A stretch of 53,380 nt of DNA from Candidatus Bacteroides intestinavium. GTDB taxonomy: Bacteria; Bacteroidota; Bacteroidia; Bacteroidales; Bacteroidaceae. The translations under genes were made by a program, and so were the position numbers. The notes beneath the pieces are model-generated. The model ran no database searches and was not told the origin of the DNA. It was given only the letters and a program-made list of their open reading frames with translations. The DNA is taken from the NCBI GenBank assembly GCA_019118325.1, contig DWZE01000062.1:1-53380 (forward strand), written 5' to 3'. Shown piece after piece: positions 7,608 to 16,851 of the stretch (positions are counted from its first letter, which is position 1; every line of letters starts with the position of its first letter).

Positions 7608-10600
7608 ATGATGAAAAACATCAGATTAAGAATCGGCACCCTCGCGGTGTTGTTGCTGGCGGGGCTTACGGCCGTGGCCCAGCAACTGAAAGTGCAAGGC
7701 TTGGTAGTGGACAAGTCCACGGGCGAGACCATCATCGGGGCTTCCGTCCTGGAGACGGGTACCCGGAACGGAGTGATAACGGACCTCGAAGGCAATTTCA
7801 CCTTCACGGTAGCGGAGGGGGCCTCGATTACCGTTTCGTATGTAGGATATAAGACGGTGGAGGTGAAGGCCGCGCCGTCGTTGCGCATCGAACTGGAAGA
7901 GGACAGCGAGATGCTGGACGAAGTGGTGGTGACGGGTTACACCACCCAACGCAAGGCAGACCTGACGGGCTCGGTCAGTGTGGTCTCAGTGGATGATTTG
8001 CAGACCATCTCTGACCCGGATCCCATGCGCGCTCTCCAGGGCAAGGTGCCGGGCATGACCATCACGGCCAACGGTTCGCCAAGCGGCGTGGGTACCGTGC
8101 GCATCCGTGGTATCGGTTCGTTCAATTCGTCGCAAGACCCTCTGTACATTGTGGACGGTGTGCCAACAACGCGTGCATTGAATTCCCTTAATGCCAGCGA
8201 TATCGAGAGTATGCAGGTGCTGAAAGATGCCGCCTCTGCTTCTATCTACGGTTCGCGTGCATCGAACGGCGTCATCATCATCACTACCAAGCAGGGCAAG
8301 AAGTCCGATAAAATCAAGGTCGACTTCTCGGCCAATCTGACCGCCCAGTTCTACACCTCGCAGTCGATGATGAAACTGCTCGATTCGGCCGGCTATGCCA
8401 CTGCCATGGCGCAGGCTGCCTTGAACGACGGTCTCGACCCCGTGGCCTATGCCAGCAACTATGGTCTGAACCTGAACGCCGCCAACGGCACGCCCATTAC
8501 GGTATGGAACCCCGCCACCAACAGCTACGTGGACTATACCGTGAACGGCCTCTACGACGGCTACATCAACCAGAACCGCACCATGCGCTATTCCAATACC
8601 GACTGGCTGGACGCCATTACGCGCACGGGCTTCGCACAGAACTACGACATCTCCGTCTCGAAGGCCAGCGACAAGTCGTCCACCATGTTTTCCCTGGGCT
8701 ACAAGAAGAACAATGGCATCATCAAGTACACGGACTTCCAGAACATCTCCGCGCGATTGAACTCCTCTTATAATATAAATAAGTATATCAGTGTCGGCGA
8801 GAACTTTACGGTCACCTATACGAGCCAGGTCGATGTAGCCCCGATGGAGAATGCACTGAAGATGTCGCCCATTGTCCCCGTGTATGAGGAAGATGGCACC
8901 ACGTTCTCTGGACCGGTGGGCAGCATGAGTGACCGCCAGAACCCTCTGCGCGAGGCATACCACAATAAGGATAATAGCCTGAACTATTGGCGCCTGTTCG
9001 GCAACGCCTATGTCGATGTGAAGCCTTTCAAGGGGTTCACCTTCCGGTCGAGCTTCGGTATCGACTACTATAGCTCCTTCATCAATTCGAAGGGATACAC
9101 CTATCACTCCGATATCGTGAACAATGACATCGCCAAGACTACGCTGTCCCACAACAACGAGGTGAACTGGACATGGTCCAACACCGTTAACTACAACTTC
9201 AAGGTGGCAGACAAACATGACCTCACCGTCCTGCTCGGCACGGAGATGAACAAGCAGACGGTCGTGGACTTCTCTGCCTATTCCGAAGAGTATGCCATCG
9301 AAACGCCCGACTATATGTGGCCCAACGCCGCCACCGGCACAATGCGCAACAACGGCGCGAAGGTAGGTTACCGTCTGGCCTCGTTCTTCGGCAAGATTGA
9401 CTACAACTACGACGACCTGATACTGGCCTCGTTCACCATCCGCCGAGACGGTTCCTCCCGCTTCGGCAAGGACAACCGCTGGGGTACCTTCCCCGCTGCC
9501 ACTTTGGGCTTCCGCCTCTCGAAGCTGCTGGAGCAGGACTGGATGGACGACTGGAAAATCCGCGTGTCATGGGGACGCACCGGTAACCAAGCCATCGACA
9601 ACAACGCCCAGTTCGGACTGTACGTGGCTGACTACGGCCTCGACCGCGTGACCTCTACCGCCTACGACCTCTTGTTGCAAGGCAGCGGCCTCTTCCCATC
9701 GGGCTACCGCGCCACACAGCTGGCCAACCCCGACCTAAAATGGGAGAGCGCCGAGCAGTTCAATGTGGGTACGGACTTCACCTTGTTCCAAGGCTGCCTC
9801 TACGGTAGCATTGACGGATACGTGAAGGACGTGGACGACATGCTGATTAATCCGGCCTACCTGGGCGCCCTGGGCGAAGGCGGCGCATCGTGGATGAACG
9901 GACCTTCGCTGCGCAACTGGGGTATGGAGTTCCAGCTGGGCTACCGCAAGGACCTGGCTTGCGGACTGGGCATCGACATCAATGCCAACGCCGACTTCTT
10001 CCGCAACCGCGTCACCTACCTGCCCTCCACCACTACCGGCTCCTACGCCCACACCACCACCGAAGACCTCGTGCAGTCACGCCAGCCCTACGGCTCTATG
10101 GTAGGATATGTCGTAGAAGGTATCTTCCAGAACCAGGCAGAAGTGGATGCCTCCGGGCAGGCCAATGCCCGCGTGGGCGGCTTGAAATACGCCGACCTGG
10201 ACGGGGTGAACGGCATTACCGATGCCGACCAGACGTGGATATACAACCCCGTCCCCAAGTTCTCATATGGTGTCAACATAGGCTTGACGTATAAAAACTT
10301 CGACCTGAGCATGTTCTGGCAAGGCGTCTGCGACAAGGACGTCTATAACAACCAGAAGTTCCAGACCGACTTCTGGGCCGTGAACGACCCGGGCTCGAAC
10401 AAGGGTGACCGTGTGCTGGATGCTTGGACAACCGCCAATACCTCATCGACCATCCCGGCCCTGAGCACGATGAACACCGCCGACGAAGGACGCGCTTCTT
10501 CATATTTCGTGGAGAACGGTTCCTACTTGAAACTGCGTAACCTGCAGTTTGGCTACTCCTTGCCGCAGTCCATCCTCTCGAAGCTGAAGATGACCAACGC

Positions 10601-10733
10601 CCGCATCTATCTTAGTGGACAGAACCTATTGACTATCAAGAGCAAGAGCCTGACGTGTACCGACCCCGAGAACCCCGACTGGGCTTACCCGCTCGCTACA
10701 TCTATTTCGTTCGGCGTGCAAATCGGATTCTAA
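7608..10733 (+). CDS. susC-like: SusC/RagA family TonB-dependent outer-membrane transporter
   Basis: This 1041-residue protein imports oligosaccharides (probably fructans) across the outer membrane. I start at the ATG at 7608 because a signal peptide follows directly (MMKNIRLRIGTLAVLLLAGLTAVAQ). The longer frame from 7485 would put coding sequence across the -7 element. After the signal come a carboxypeptidase-regulatory-like domain (about residues 28-105), the TonB-box-like motif DEVVVTGY, the plug (about 120-235, with VRIRGIGSFNSSQDPLYIVDG and the DAASASIYGSRASNGVIIITTK signature) and a long beta-barrel ending in a terminal phenylalanine (SFGVQIGF). It pairs with the SusD lipoprotein 49 bp downstream. 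Confidence 0.95.
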   Translation: MMKNIRLRIGTLAVLLLAGLTAVAQQLKVQGLVVDKSTGETIIGASVLETGTRNGVITDLEGNFTFTVAEGASITVSYVGYKTVEVKAAPSLRIELEEDSEMLDEVVVTGYTTQRKADLTGSVSVVSVDDLQTISDPDPMRALQGKVPGMTITANGSPSGVGTVRIRGIGSFNSSQDPLYIVDGVPTTRALNSLNASDIESMQVLKDAASASIYGSRASNGVIIITTKQGKKSDKIKVDFSANLTAQFYTSQSMMKLLDSAGYATAMAQAALNDGLDPVAYASNYGLNLNAANGTPITVWNPATNSYVDYTVNGLYDGYINQNRTMRYSNTDWLDAITRTGFAQNYDISVSKASDKSSTMFSLGYKKNNGIIKYTDFQNISARLNSSYNINKYISVGENFTVTYTSQVDVAPMENALKMSPIVPVYEEDGTTFSGPVGSMSDRQNPLREAYHNKDNSLNYWRLFGNAYVDVKPFKGFTFRSSFGIDYYSSFINSKGYTYHSDIVNNDIAKTTLSHNNEVNWTWSNTVNYNFKVADKHDLTVLLGTEMNKQTVVDFSAYSEEYAIETPDYMWPNAATGTMRNNGAKVGYRLASFFGKIDYNYDDLILASFTIRRDGSSRFGKDNRWGTFPAATLGFRLSKLLEQDWMDDWKIRVSWGRTGNQAIDNNAQFGLYVADYGLDRVTSTAYDLLLQGSGLFPSGYRATQLANPDLKWESAEQFNVGTDFTLFQGCLYGSIDGYVKDVDDMLINPAYLGALGEGGASWMNGPSLRNWGMEFQLGYRKDLACGLGIDINANADFFRNRVTYLPSTTTGSYAHTTTEDLVQSRQPYGSMVGYVVEGIFQNQAEVDASGQANARVGGLKYADLDGVNGITDADQTWIYNPVPKFSYGVNIGLTYKNFDLSMFWQGVCDKDVYNNQKFQTDFWAVNDPGSNKGDRVLDAWTTANTSSTIPALSTMNTADEGRASSYFVENGSYLKLRNLQFGYSLPQSILSKLKMTNARIYLSGQNLLTIKSKSLTCTDPENPDWAYPLATSISFGVQIGF

Positions 10734-10782
10734 TCTTACATCCTATATAAGTAATTACAAAACCTATAATTGACTATACGAC

Positions 10783-12522
10783 ATGAAGAAGATATATAAC
10801 TTTCTGACCGCCTGCGCCCTGGGACTGACTATCTCGAGCTGCGACGACTTCCTGGACTACCAGCCCACAGCGGTGATTGACGAGGAAACCGCGTTCTCTT
10901 ACCCTGATGAAATGGTTACCGCCGCTTACGCCATGCTCGGTGACTGTTGGTACACCTATCCTTTCAACCTCTGGCCCTATGGCGACCTGACCTCCGACGA
11001 CTGTCTGAAAGGTGGCTGGGGCACGGGCGACACCAACTACCACCACCTGGAGATATGGTCTTCTCTCACCTCGCGCAACCCGGACCACATGGACGAACTG
11101 TGGTATCGCCTTTACTGCGCCGTCTCCCGTTGCAACCGTGCCCTCGTGTCGCTGCAACAGAACGGGGAGCGCGTATTGGGTGCGGATGTGACCGCCCGGC
11201 GCATCGCCGAAGTCCGTTTCCTCCGCGCGCACTTCTACTACAAGCTGATTACCGTTTGGTACCAGGTGCCTTGGGTGGACGAAGAGGCCTTCAGCAACAA
11301 TACCGTGGAGCAAATCTCGAACACGGAGTTCACGCACGAGCAACTGATGCTGAAACTTATCGACGAGTTCCAGGCTGCCTATGATGTGCTGCCCACGACA
11401 CAGCAGGACGGCGGGCGCGTCAACAAGATTGCTGCCGCCTCCTACCTGGCCAAGTGTTACCTCGACCTCGCCTGGGGCGACGGCTATGAGGCTACGACCG
11501 GCGTAGAACACATCAACCGCGACTACATGCAGCGCGTGGTGGACTTCACGGACGACGTGGTCAACTCGCAGTACGGTTATCTCGACGACTTCGGCGACAT
11601 CTTCCTGCCCGAGAACAAGAATAGCCGCGAAAGCATCTTTGCCGTGCAGACCTCGCAATACACCGAGGACAACACGAGTTACGGCCGTGCCAACTGGAGC
11701 ATCATGCTGAATGGCGCCTGGGGCATCTGGACGTGCGGATGGGACTGCCACAAGCCTTCGCAGAATCTGGTGAACGCTTTTAAGACGCAGAACGGCCTGC
11801 CTATGTTCGACCACTACAACGATGCGATAGCCTACCCCGTCAACGGCCAGCCTACCGACCAGAAGTGGGACCCGCGCTTGTTCCACACCGTCGGGATGCC
11901 GACCTTCCCCTTCAAGTACGAGGAGGAATACATCCTGACCACGGCCAATGCCCGTACCCCAAACGTCTATGGCTACTACACTTCGCTGAAGGAACAGCCG
12001 CAGCGTTCGCAGGGCGAGACTTATAATGGCAGCTGGCAGGCATTCGCCACGACCGACTACGTCTTCCGCTACACGGACGTGATGCTGATGCGCGCCGAAG
12101 CCCTTGTTGAACTGGGCCGGCTCGAAGAGGCCCGCACCATTGTCAACGACATCCGCCGCCGCGCCGCCAACAGCATCAGCAAGCACATTGCCTATGCCGC
12201 CGACCAATGCGAGATTGCCGAATATCCCGCCTCCTACTTCGCCACACAGGCTCAGGCCCGCCAATGCGTACAGTGGGAAAACCGCCTCGAAATGGCCATG
12301 GAGAGCGAACGTTACTTCGACCTGCGCCGCTGGGGCATCGCCAGCGAGACATTGAACGCTTTCTTCCAGAGCGAGCGAAGCGATGTCTACGAAGGGCAGA
12401 CCTATGCGGACTATTACCAGGACGCGCATTATACGGCCGGGAAGAATGAGTATTTCCCCATTCCCTATAATCAGATGTTCTATATTCCCGGATTATATCA
12501 ACAGAACAAAGGCTACGAATAA
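10783..12522 (+). CDS. susD-like: SusD/RagB family surface lipoprotein
   Basis: This 579-residue protein is the lid of the SusCD transporter and binds glycan at the cell surface. MKKIYNFLTACALGLTISSC gives a lipoprotein signal with Cys20, followed by acidic residues (DDFLD), typical of surface export in Bacteroides. SusD-type helical repeats run through the N-terminal half (for example RIAEVRFLRAHFYYKLITVW) and the family C-terminus (RLEMAMESERYFDLRRWGIA) is intact. The gene order and the neighbouring GH32, MFS and fructokinase genes point to a fructan (levan or inulin) as substrate. Confidence 0.95.
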   Translation: MKKIYNFLTACALGLTISSCDDFLDYQPTAVIDEETAFSYPDEMVTAAYAMLGDCWYTYPFNLWPYGDLTSDDCLKGGWGTGDTNYHHLEIWSSLTSRNPDHMDELWYRLYCAVSRCNRALVSLQQNGERVLGADVTARRIAEVRFLRAHFYYKLITVWYQVPWVDEEAFSNNTVEQISNTEFTHEQLMLKLIDEFQAAYDVLPTTQQDGGRVNKIAAASYLAKCYLDLAWGDGYEATTGVEHINRDYMQRVVDFTDDVVNSQYGYLDDFGDIFLPENKNSRESIFAVQTSQYTEDNTSYGRANWSIMLNGAWGIWTCGWDCHKPSQNLVNAFKTQNGLPMFDHYNDAIAYPVNGQPTDQKWDPRLFHTVGMPTFPFKYEEEYILTTANARTPNVYGYYTSLKEQPQRSQGETYNGSWQAFATTDYVFRYTDVMLMRAEALVELGRLEEARTIVNDIRRRAANSISKHIAYAADQCEIAEYPASYFATQAQARQCVQWENRLEMAMESERYFDLRRWGIASETLNAFFQSERSDVYEGQTYADYYQDAHYTAGKNEYFPIPYNQMFYIPGLYQQNKGYE

Positions 12523-12546
12523 ACATCACAGCAGATTCATACCTCC

Positions 12547-12580
12547 GGGGAGGCCCTTGCGCCCGCCGCAAACCCTCCCC
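12547..12580 (+). terminator. Intercistronic GC-rich hairpin downstream of susD
   Basis: GGGGAGG (12547-12553) pairs with CCTCCCC (12574-12580), and an inner stem TTGCG/CGCAA stacks inside. Only four T follow (ACCTTTT), so it may be a weak terminator or an mRNA-stabilising stem that raises susCD expression over the downstream genes. Confidence 0.5.
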
Positions 12581-12620
12581 ACCTTTTGAACAAACCGCAA
12601 CATTTAAACCTGTTATTGTT

Positions 12621-13481
12621 ATGGCAACCAAAGAACCTACCCAGAAAGCCAAACTGACCATGCGAGCCATCGAGCACGTACTCTCCACCGATACGGCCGA
12701 TGACTACTACCTCCGGCCCAAACTTCAGAAGTGCCTCACCATGGATGACCTGGCCGCCGAAGTAGCTGCGCTGAGCACCCGCCAGGAAGACCCCGAAGAC
12801 ATCGCGCGCACCGGGCGGCAGCTGATGCAGCGCATGATGTGGTTCCTCTCCTCAGGCTACAGCATCAGCCTTCCCATCGGTTATTTCCACCTCACGGCGC
12901 AAGGCGTTTTCATGAAGGACGAGCTTAACGCCGCCCCGGACCGCAACCGTCTCAAGCTCGGTGTGTCCTACTCGATGAGCGAGGAGATGCGCAACGTCCT
13001 CGCCGAAGCCGAAATCGATGTCGATATCCAGAAGTCCGCTTCGGGACCGCAACTCTTCGCCGCCGTCAGCGGCCAGGATGCGCAGAATCCCACAGCGGCC
13101 ACCAAGGGCGAGGGAGTGCCCATCAGCGGCGGACAGACCGTCATCATCAAGGGCAAGAACCTCAAGGTGGGCGGAGACGGTGCGGAGATAGGCATCACGA
13201 TTACCCGTGTAGACGAAGGCGGCAGCGATTCCTTCTTCTTCCCGCCCTCGCAGTTGTATCCCAATACCCCTTCAAAAGTCGGTTTCGTCATGCCCGCTTC
13301 GGCTCCCGAAGGCAGTGTGTGGGGCATCAAGCTCTGCACGCAGTTCAGCAACAACGGCAGCACTTTGCTGAAGGCGCCGCGCACGGTGGAGATGGACGAC
13401 ACGTTCGTCGTTGGCGAAGTTTCCGCGCCCACTCCCGGCGGCGGTTCGGGCGAAGAAGGAGAAGAAGGCTCGTTCGGTTGA
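12621..13481 (+). CDS. HU-like DNA-binding domain plus DUF4469 protein
   Basis: This 286-residue protein has two parts. Residues 1-125 resemble the HU/IHF-like domain of Bacteroidetes DUF4469 proteins (start MATKEPTQKAKLTMRAIEHV; SGYSISLPIGYFHLTAQGVF). Residues about 135-270 resemble DUF4469, an Ig/TIG-like fold (ISGGQTVIIKGKNLKVGGDG, then VGFVMPASAPEGSVWGIKL). The tail is rich in G and E. There is no signal peptide or lipobox, so it should stay in the cytoplasm. In the well-known B. thetaiotaomicron levan locus this slot between susD and the GH32 gene encodes an exported glycan-binding lipoprotein, so its presence here is odd. A nucleoid or regulatory role is possible but unproven. Confidence 0.8.
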   Translation: MATKEPTQKAKLTMRAIEHVLSTDTADDYYLRPKLQKCLTMDDLAAEVAALSTRQEDPEDIARTGRQLMQRMMWFLSSGYSISLPIGYFHLTAQGVFMKDELNAAPDRNRLKLGVSYSMSEEMRNVLAEAEIDVDIQKSASGPQLFAAVSGQDAQNPTAATKGEGVPISGGQTVIIKGKNLKVGGDGAEIGITITRVDEGGSDSFFFPPSQLYPNTPSKVGFVMPASAPEGSVWGIKLCTQFSNNGSTLLKAPRTVEMDDTFVVGEVSAPTPGGGSGEEGEEGSFG

Positions 13482-13514
13482 CGGACGTTCCGGCGGCTGA
13501 TGGCTTAACCTATC

Positions 13515-13601
13515 GCTAAAGCCTCCTTTAGCGCATCGTTAAAGCCTCCTTTAGAAGTCCGCTAAAGCTACTTTTAGCGCATCGCTAAAGCTGCCTTTAG
13601 A
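13515..13601. repeat. Tandem 23-bp repeat with internal dyads (array 2, four units)
   Basis: Four units start at 13515, 13538, 13561 and 13584, exactly 23 bp apart. Each contains an inverted repeat of the form GCTAAAG-3 or 4 bases-CTTTAGC (slightly varied), separated by GCATC, AGTCC and GCATC. The array lies between the HU/DUF4469 gene and the GH32 gene, so it should be transcribed as four consecutive small hairpins. Confidence 0.9.
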
Positions 13602-13655
13602 AAATTATCATTAACTTAGCCACATCAATTTGTTACTATTATCAATCACAAACGT

Positions 13656-15479
13656 ATGATTACCTTTACAAAACATCTCAAATACTCCGCCCGTTTCTTC
13701 TGCCTGGCTGCCGCGTTCGCAGCGTTCTCATCGGCCTGGGCCACGGACGGCAAGCTGCGCGTCCGCCATTTGGCGCGCGAACACAACCTCATCACCGTGC
13801 AGGATGCACGACGCTATCTGCTTTTACCGATTCAGGATAACGCCCCGGAGGCCAAGCTTTGCCTCATCGGGGCCGACAACCTCGCGGCCACCGAGACGGT
13901 CAATGTCCGACTGGCCCGCGAGCGCGTCGATTACTTCGTGCCGCTGGACCTCTCCGCCTTTGCGGGCGCGGCGGTCACGGTCGACGTGCAGGGCATGCCT
14001 GCCGATGCCCGCTGCTGGAAGGAACTGGAACTGGCGGACACCTTTGACACCACGAACCGCGAGAAGTTCCGCCCCCTCTACCACCATACCCCGGCCTACG
14101 GATGGATGAACGACCCCAACGGGATGTTCTACCTGGACGGCACGTGGCATCTCTACTTCCAGCATAACCCCTACGGCTCCACGTGGGGCAACATGACGTG
14201 GGGACACAGCACCAGCACCGACCTCGTCCACTGGCAGTACGAGGGCACGCCCATCCTGCCCGACGCGCATGGCACCATCTTCAGCGGATCGTGCGTCATC
14301 GACACGGACAACACCGCCGGCTTCGGTGCCGGTGCGGTCGTGGCATTCTACACCTCCGCCAAGTCCACGCCCTGGGGCGACAGCCAGTCGCAGAGCCTGG
14401 CGTACAGCACGGACGGCGGGCGCACCTTCACGAAGTATGCGGGCAATCCCGTGCTGACCTCCACGAAGCCCGACTTCCGCGACCCGAAGGTCTTCTGGTA
14501 TGCCCCGGGCAAGCATTGGGTCATGATACTTGCCGGCGGGCAGGAGATGGAAATCTACTCGTCCACCGACCTCAAGCAGTGGAAGTACGAAAGCTCCTTC
14601 GGCCTGCGGCAAGGCGCGCACGGCGGCGTCTGGGAGTGTCCCGACCTGGTGGAACTGCCCGTCGAGGGCACGCGCGAGAAGCGCTGGGTGCTTATCTGCA
14701 ACATCAATCCCGGCGGCCCCTTCGGCGGCAATGCGGCGCAATACTTCGTAGGCACGTTCGACGGACGGAAGTTCACCAACGAGTCGCCCACGCAGACCAA
14801 GTGGATGGACTGGGGCAAGGACCATTACGCCACCGTCACCTTCAGCAATGCCCCCGGCGGACGCGTCGTGGCCTTGGGCTGGATGAGCAACTGGCAATAC
14901 CAGGGCGTGCTGCCCACACTGCAATACCGTGGCGCCAACACCATCGCCCGCGACCTCTCGCTCTACCGCGACGGCGGCGAACTGCTCTTACGCTGTGCTC
15001 CCGTTCCCGAGATGGAAGCAGCCCGGGCGGAGACGCGCAATTTTCCCTCCTTCCGTGTCAGCGACCGCTATGAGGTCTCCCCGCTGCTGGACGGCAACCG
15101 GGGTGCCTTCGAGGTGGAGCTGGAGCTGGAGAACGACGGCGCCGAGCGCATCCTCCTCTCCCTCTCCAACGCCAAGGGCGAGCGGTTGAACATGCACTAC
15201 GACGTGGCCCGGCGGCAGTTTGTCATGGAACGCAGCGAGAGCGGCCTCACGAGCTTCAGCCCCGACTTCCCGGCCATGACCGTGGCGCCCGTCACAGATA
15301 CGGACCGCCTCCGCCTGCGCCTCTTCGTGGACCGTTCCAGCGTCGAGGCTTTCGGCGACGGCGGCAAGTTCGTCATGACCAACCGTGTCTTCCCCTCCGA
15401 ACCGTACAACACCCTGACCTTCGAGACGTGGCGCGGCAACTTCCGGGTGACCCGCCTGAAGATACACCGCATCCGTTGA
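13656..15479 (+). CDS. GH32 fructan hydrolase (exo-levanase/inulinase type)
   Basis: This 607-residue enzyme releases fructose from fructans or sucrose. A signal peptide (to about residue 29, ending SSAWA) sends it to the periplasm or surface. Residues 30-130 form an N-terminal beta domain found in Bacteroides GH32 enzymes (DUF4980-like). The five-bladed propeller carries the three catalytic signatures: WMNDPNG with nucleophile Asp153, FRDPKV with Asp276 (transition-state stabiliser) and WECPDL with acid/base Glu327. The C-terminal beta-sandwich (about 460-605) includes LRLRLFVDRSSVEAFGDGG. It resembles BT1760-type levanases in layout. Endo or exo action and levan or inulin preference cannot be settled from sequence alone. 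Confidence 0.93.
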   Translation: MITFTKHLKYSARFFCLAAAFAAFSSAWATDGKLRVRHLAREHNLITVQDARRYLLLPIQDNAPEAKLCLIGADNLAATETVNVRLARERVDYFVPLDLSAFAGAAVTVDVQGMPADARCWKELELADTFDTTNREKFRPLYHHTPAYGWMNDPNGMFYLDGTWHLYFQHNPYGSTWGNMTWGHSTSTDLVHWQYEGTPILPDAHGTIFSGSCVIDTDNTAGFGAGAVVAFYTSAKSTPWGDSQSQSLAYSTDGGRTFTKYAGNPVLTSTKPDFRDPKVFWYAPGKHWVMILAGGQEMEIYSSTDLKQWKYESSFGLRQGAHGGVWECPDLVELPVEGTREKRWVLICNINPGGPFGGNAAQYFVGTFDGRKFTNESPTQTKWMDWGKDHYATVTFSNAPGGRVVALGWMSNWQYQGVLPTLQYRGANTIARDLSLYRDGGELLLRCAPVPEMEAARAETRNFPSFRVSDRYEVSPLLDGNRGAFEVELELENDGAERILLSLSNAKGERLNMHYDVARRQFVMERSESGLTSFSPDFPAMTVAPVTDTDRLRLRLFVDRSSVEAFGDGGKFVMTNRVFPSEPYNTLTFETWRGNFRVTRLKIHRIR

Positions 15480-15500
15480 AACGAATAGATATCGATGTAT

Positions 15501-15627
15501 CTGTCATTCTGAGCGGAGCCCGTAGGACGTAGTCGAAGAATCTCACTACGCGCTCTCTTCGCTTGACACGACGAGAACGGCGAGAAGGAGATGTTTCGAC
15601 TGCGCTCCGCTCCGCTCAACATGACAG
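15501..15627. repeat. Imperfect long inverted repeat (REP/MITE-like, CTGTCATTCTGAGCGGAGC type)
   Basis: The left arm (15501-15544) starts CTGTCATTCTGAGCGGAGC and ends GTCGAAGAATCTC. The right arm (15588-15627), read on the other strand, starts CTGTCATGTTGAGCGGAGC and ends GTCGAAACATCTC. About 43 bp separate the arms. This is a familiar style of dispersed intergenic palindrome in bacterial genomes. It lies between the GH32 and MFS genes and could fold in the mRNA. Confidence 0.8.
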
Positions 15628-15665
15628 TTACCTCCAGTTTGACATCCCAATAAATGATTACTATT

Positions 15666-16826
15666 ATGTCCGACAAGACTAATCTCTCCAAACTCCTGCC
15701 CGTCATGCTCTGCTTCTTCGCGATGGGCTTTGTGGACCTGGTGGGCATCGCGTCCAACTACGTGAAAGCCGACCTCGGTCTGAGCGACTCGGAAGCCAAC
15801 ATCTTCCCTTCGCTCGTATTCTTCTGGTTCCTCATCTTCAGCGTGCCCACGGGCGTGCTGATGAACCGCATCGGCCGCAAGAAGACCGTGCTCTTGAGCC
15901 TCGTGGTGACGGCCGTGTCCCTTTTGTTGCCCGTCTTCGGCGACAGCTACAGCCTGATGCTCTGCTCGTTCTCCCTGCTGGGCATCGGCAATGCGCTGAT
16001 GCAGACCTCGCTGAACCCGTTGCTCAGCACGATCATCAGCGGCAACCGTCTGGCCTCGTCGCTCACGTTCGGCCAGTTTGTCAAGGCCATAGCCTCGTTC
16101 CTCGCCCCCTACATCGCCATGTGGGGCGCCACGCACGCCATCCCCGACCTGGGCCTGGAGTGGCGCGTGCTCTTCCCCGTCTACATGGTCGTGGCCATCG
16201 TGGCCATCCTGTGGCTAGGCGCCACGCCCATCGACGAAGAGCAGCCCGACCGTGCTTCCGGCTTCGCCGACTGCTTCCGCCTGCTGGGCCACCCGTTCAT
16301 CCTGCTCTGCTTCCTGGGCATCATGTGTCACGTGGGCATCGACGTGGGGACTAACACCACAGCGCCCAAGCTGCTCATGGAACGCTTGGAGATGACGCTG
16401 GACGAGGCTTCGTGGGCCACCAGTCTGTACTTCATCTTTCGTACGTTGGGCTGCCTGAGCGGGACGTTTATCCTGAGCCGCTTCAGTTCACGCTCGTTCC
16501 TGTGGGTCAGCGTGGGGATGATGCTCGTGGCCATGCTGGGACTGTTAGCATCGGATGTGCATTACATTATATATATATGTATCGCACTTATCGGTTTCGG
16601 CAACAGCAACGTGTTCTCCATTTGCTTCTCCAATGCCCTGCTGGCCATGCCGCAGAAGAAGAACGAGATATCCGGCCTGATGATTATGGGTTTGTTCGGC
16701 GGTACGGTCTTCCCGTTGCTGATGGGCTTTGCCAGCGACGGTTGGAGACAGAGCGGAGCCGTGGCAGTAATGACTGTCGGCGTGTTGTATTTGGTATTCT
16801 ATGCGGCTAAATTAAAGAAGGTATAA
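15666..16826 (+). CDS. MFS sugar permease, probably fructose/H+ symporter (FHS-like)
   Basis: This 386-residue protein (390 if the ATG at 15654 is used) has about 12 membrane helices. The motif between helices 2 and 3, GVLMNRIGRKKTVL, is the standard MFS GxxxDRxGRrk loop with Asp replaced by Asn. No signal peptide is present. It resembles the FHS (fucose:H+ symporter/glucose-galactose) group found in Bacteroides fructan loci next to fructokinase. Its place between GH32 and fructokinase implies that it imports the fructose released in the periplasm. Substrate is by context only. Confidence 0.87.
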   Translation: MSDKTNLSKLLPVMLCFFAMGFVDLVGIASNYVKADLGLSDSEANIFPSLVFFWFLIFSVPTGVLMNRIGRKKTVLLSLVVTAVSLLLPVFGDSYSLMLCSFSLLGIGNALMQTSLNPLLSTIISGNRLASSLTFGQFVKAIASFLAPYIAMWGATHAIPDLGLEWRVLFPVYMVVAIVAILWLGATPIDEEQPDRASGFADCFRLLGHPFILLCFLGIMCHVGIDVGTNTTAPKLLMERLEMTLDEASWATSLYFIFRTLGCLSGTFILSRFSSRSFLWVSVGMMLVAMLGLLASDVHYIIYICIALIGFGNSNVFSICFSNALLAMPQKKNEISGLMIMGLFGGTVFPLLMGFASDGWRQSGAVAVMTVGVLYLVFYAAKLKKV

Positions 16827-16851
16827 ATAGGAATTTAGCGGGCTTTGCCCG

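Noticed and set aside
10774..12429. Long antisense frame opposite susD (551 codons), and similar ones opposite susC, GH32, MurF-Alr, the helicase and LptF/G
   Set aside because: All are shadows of real genes with strong family matches; none has a plausible protein family or its own promoter context.
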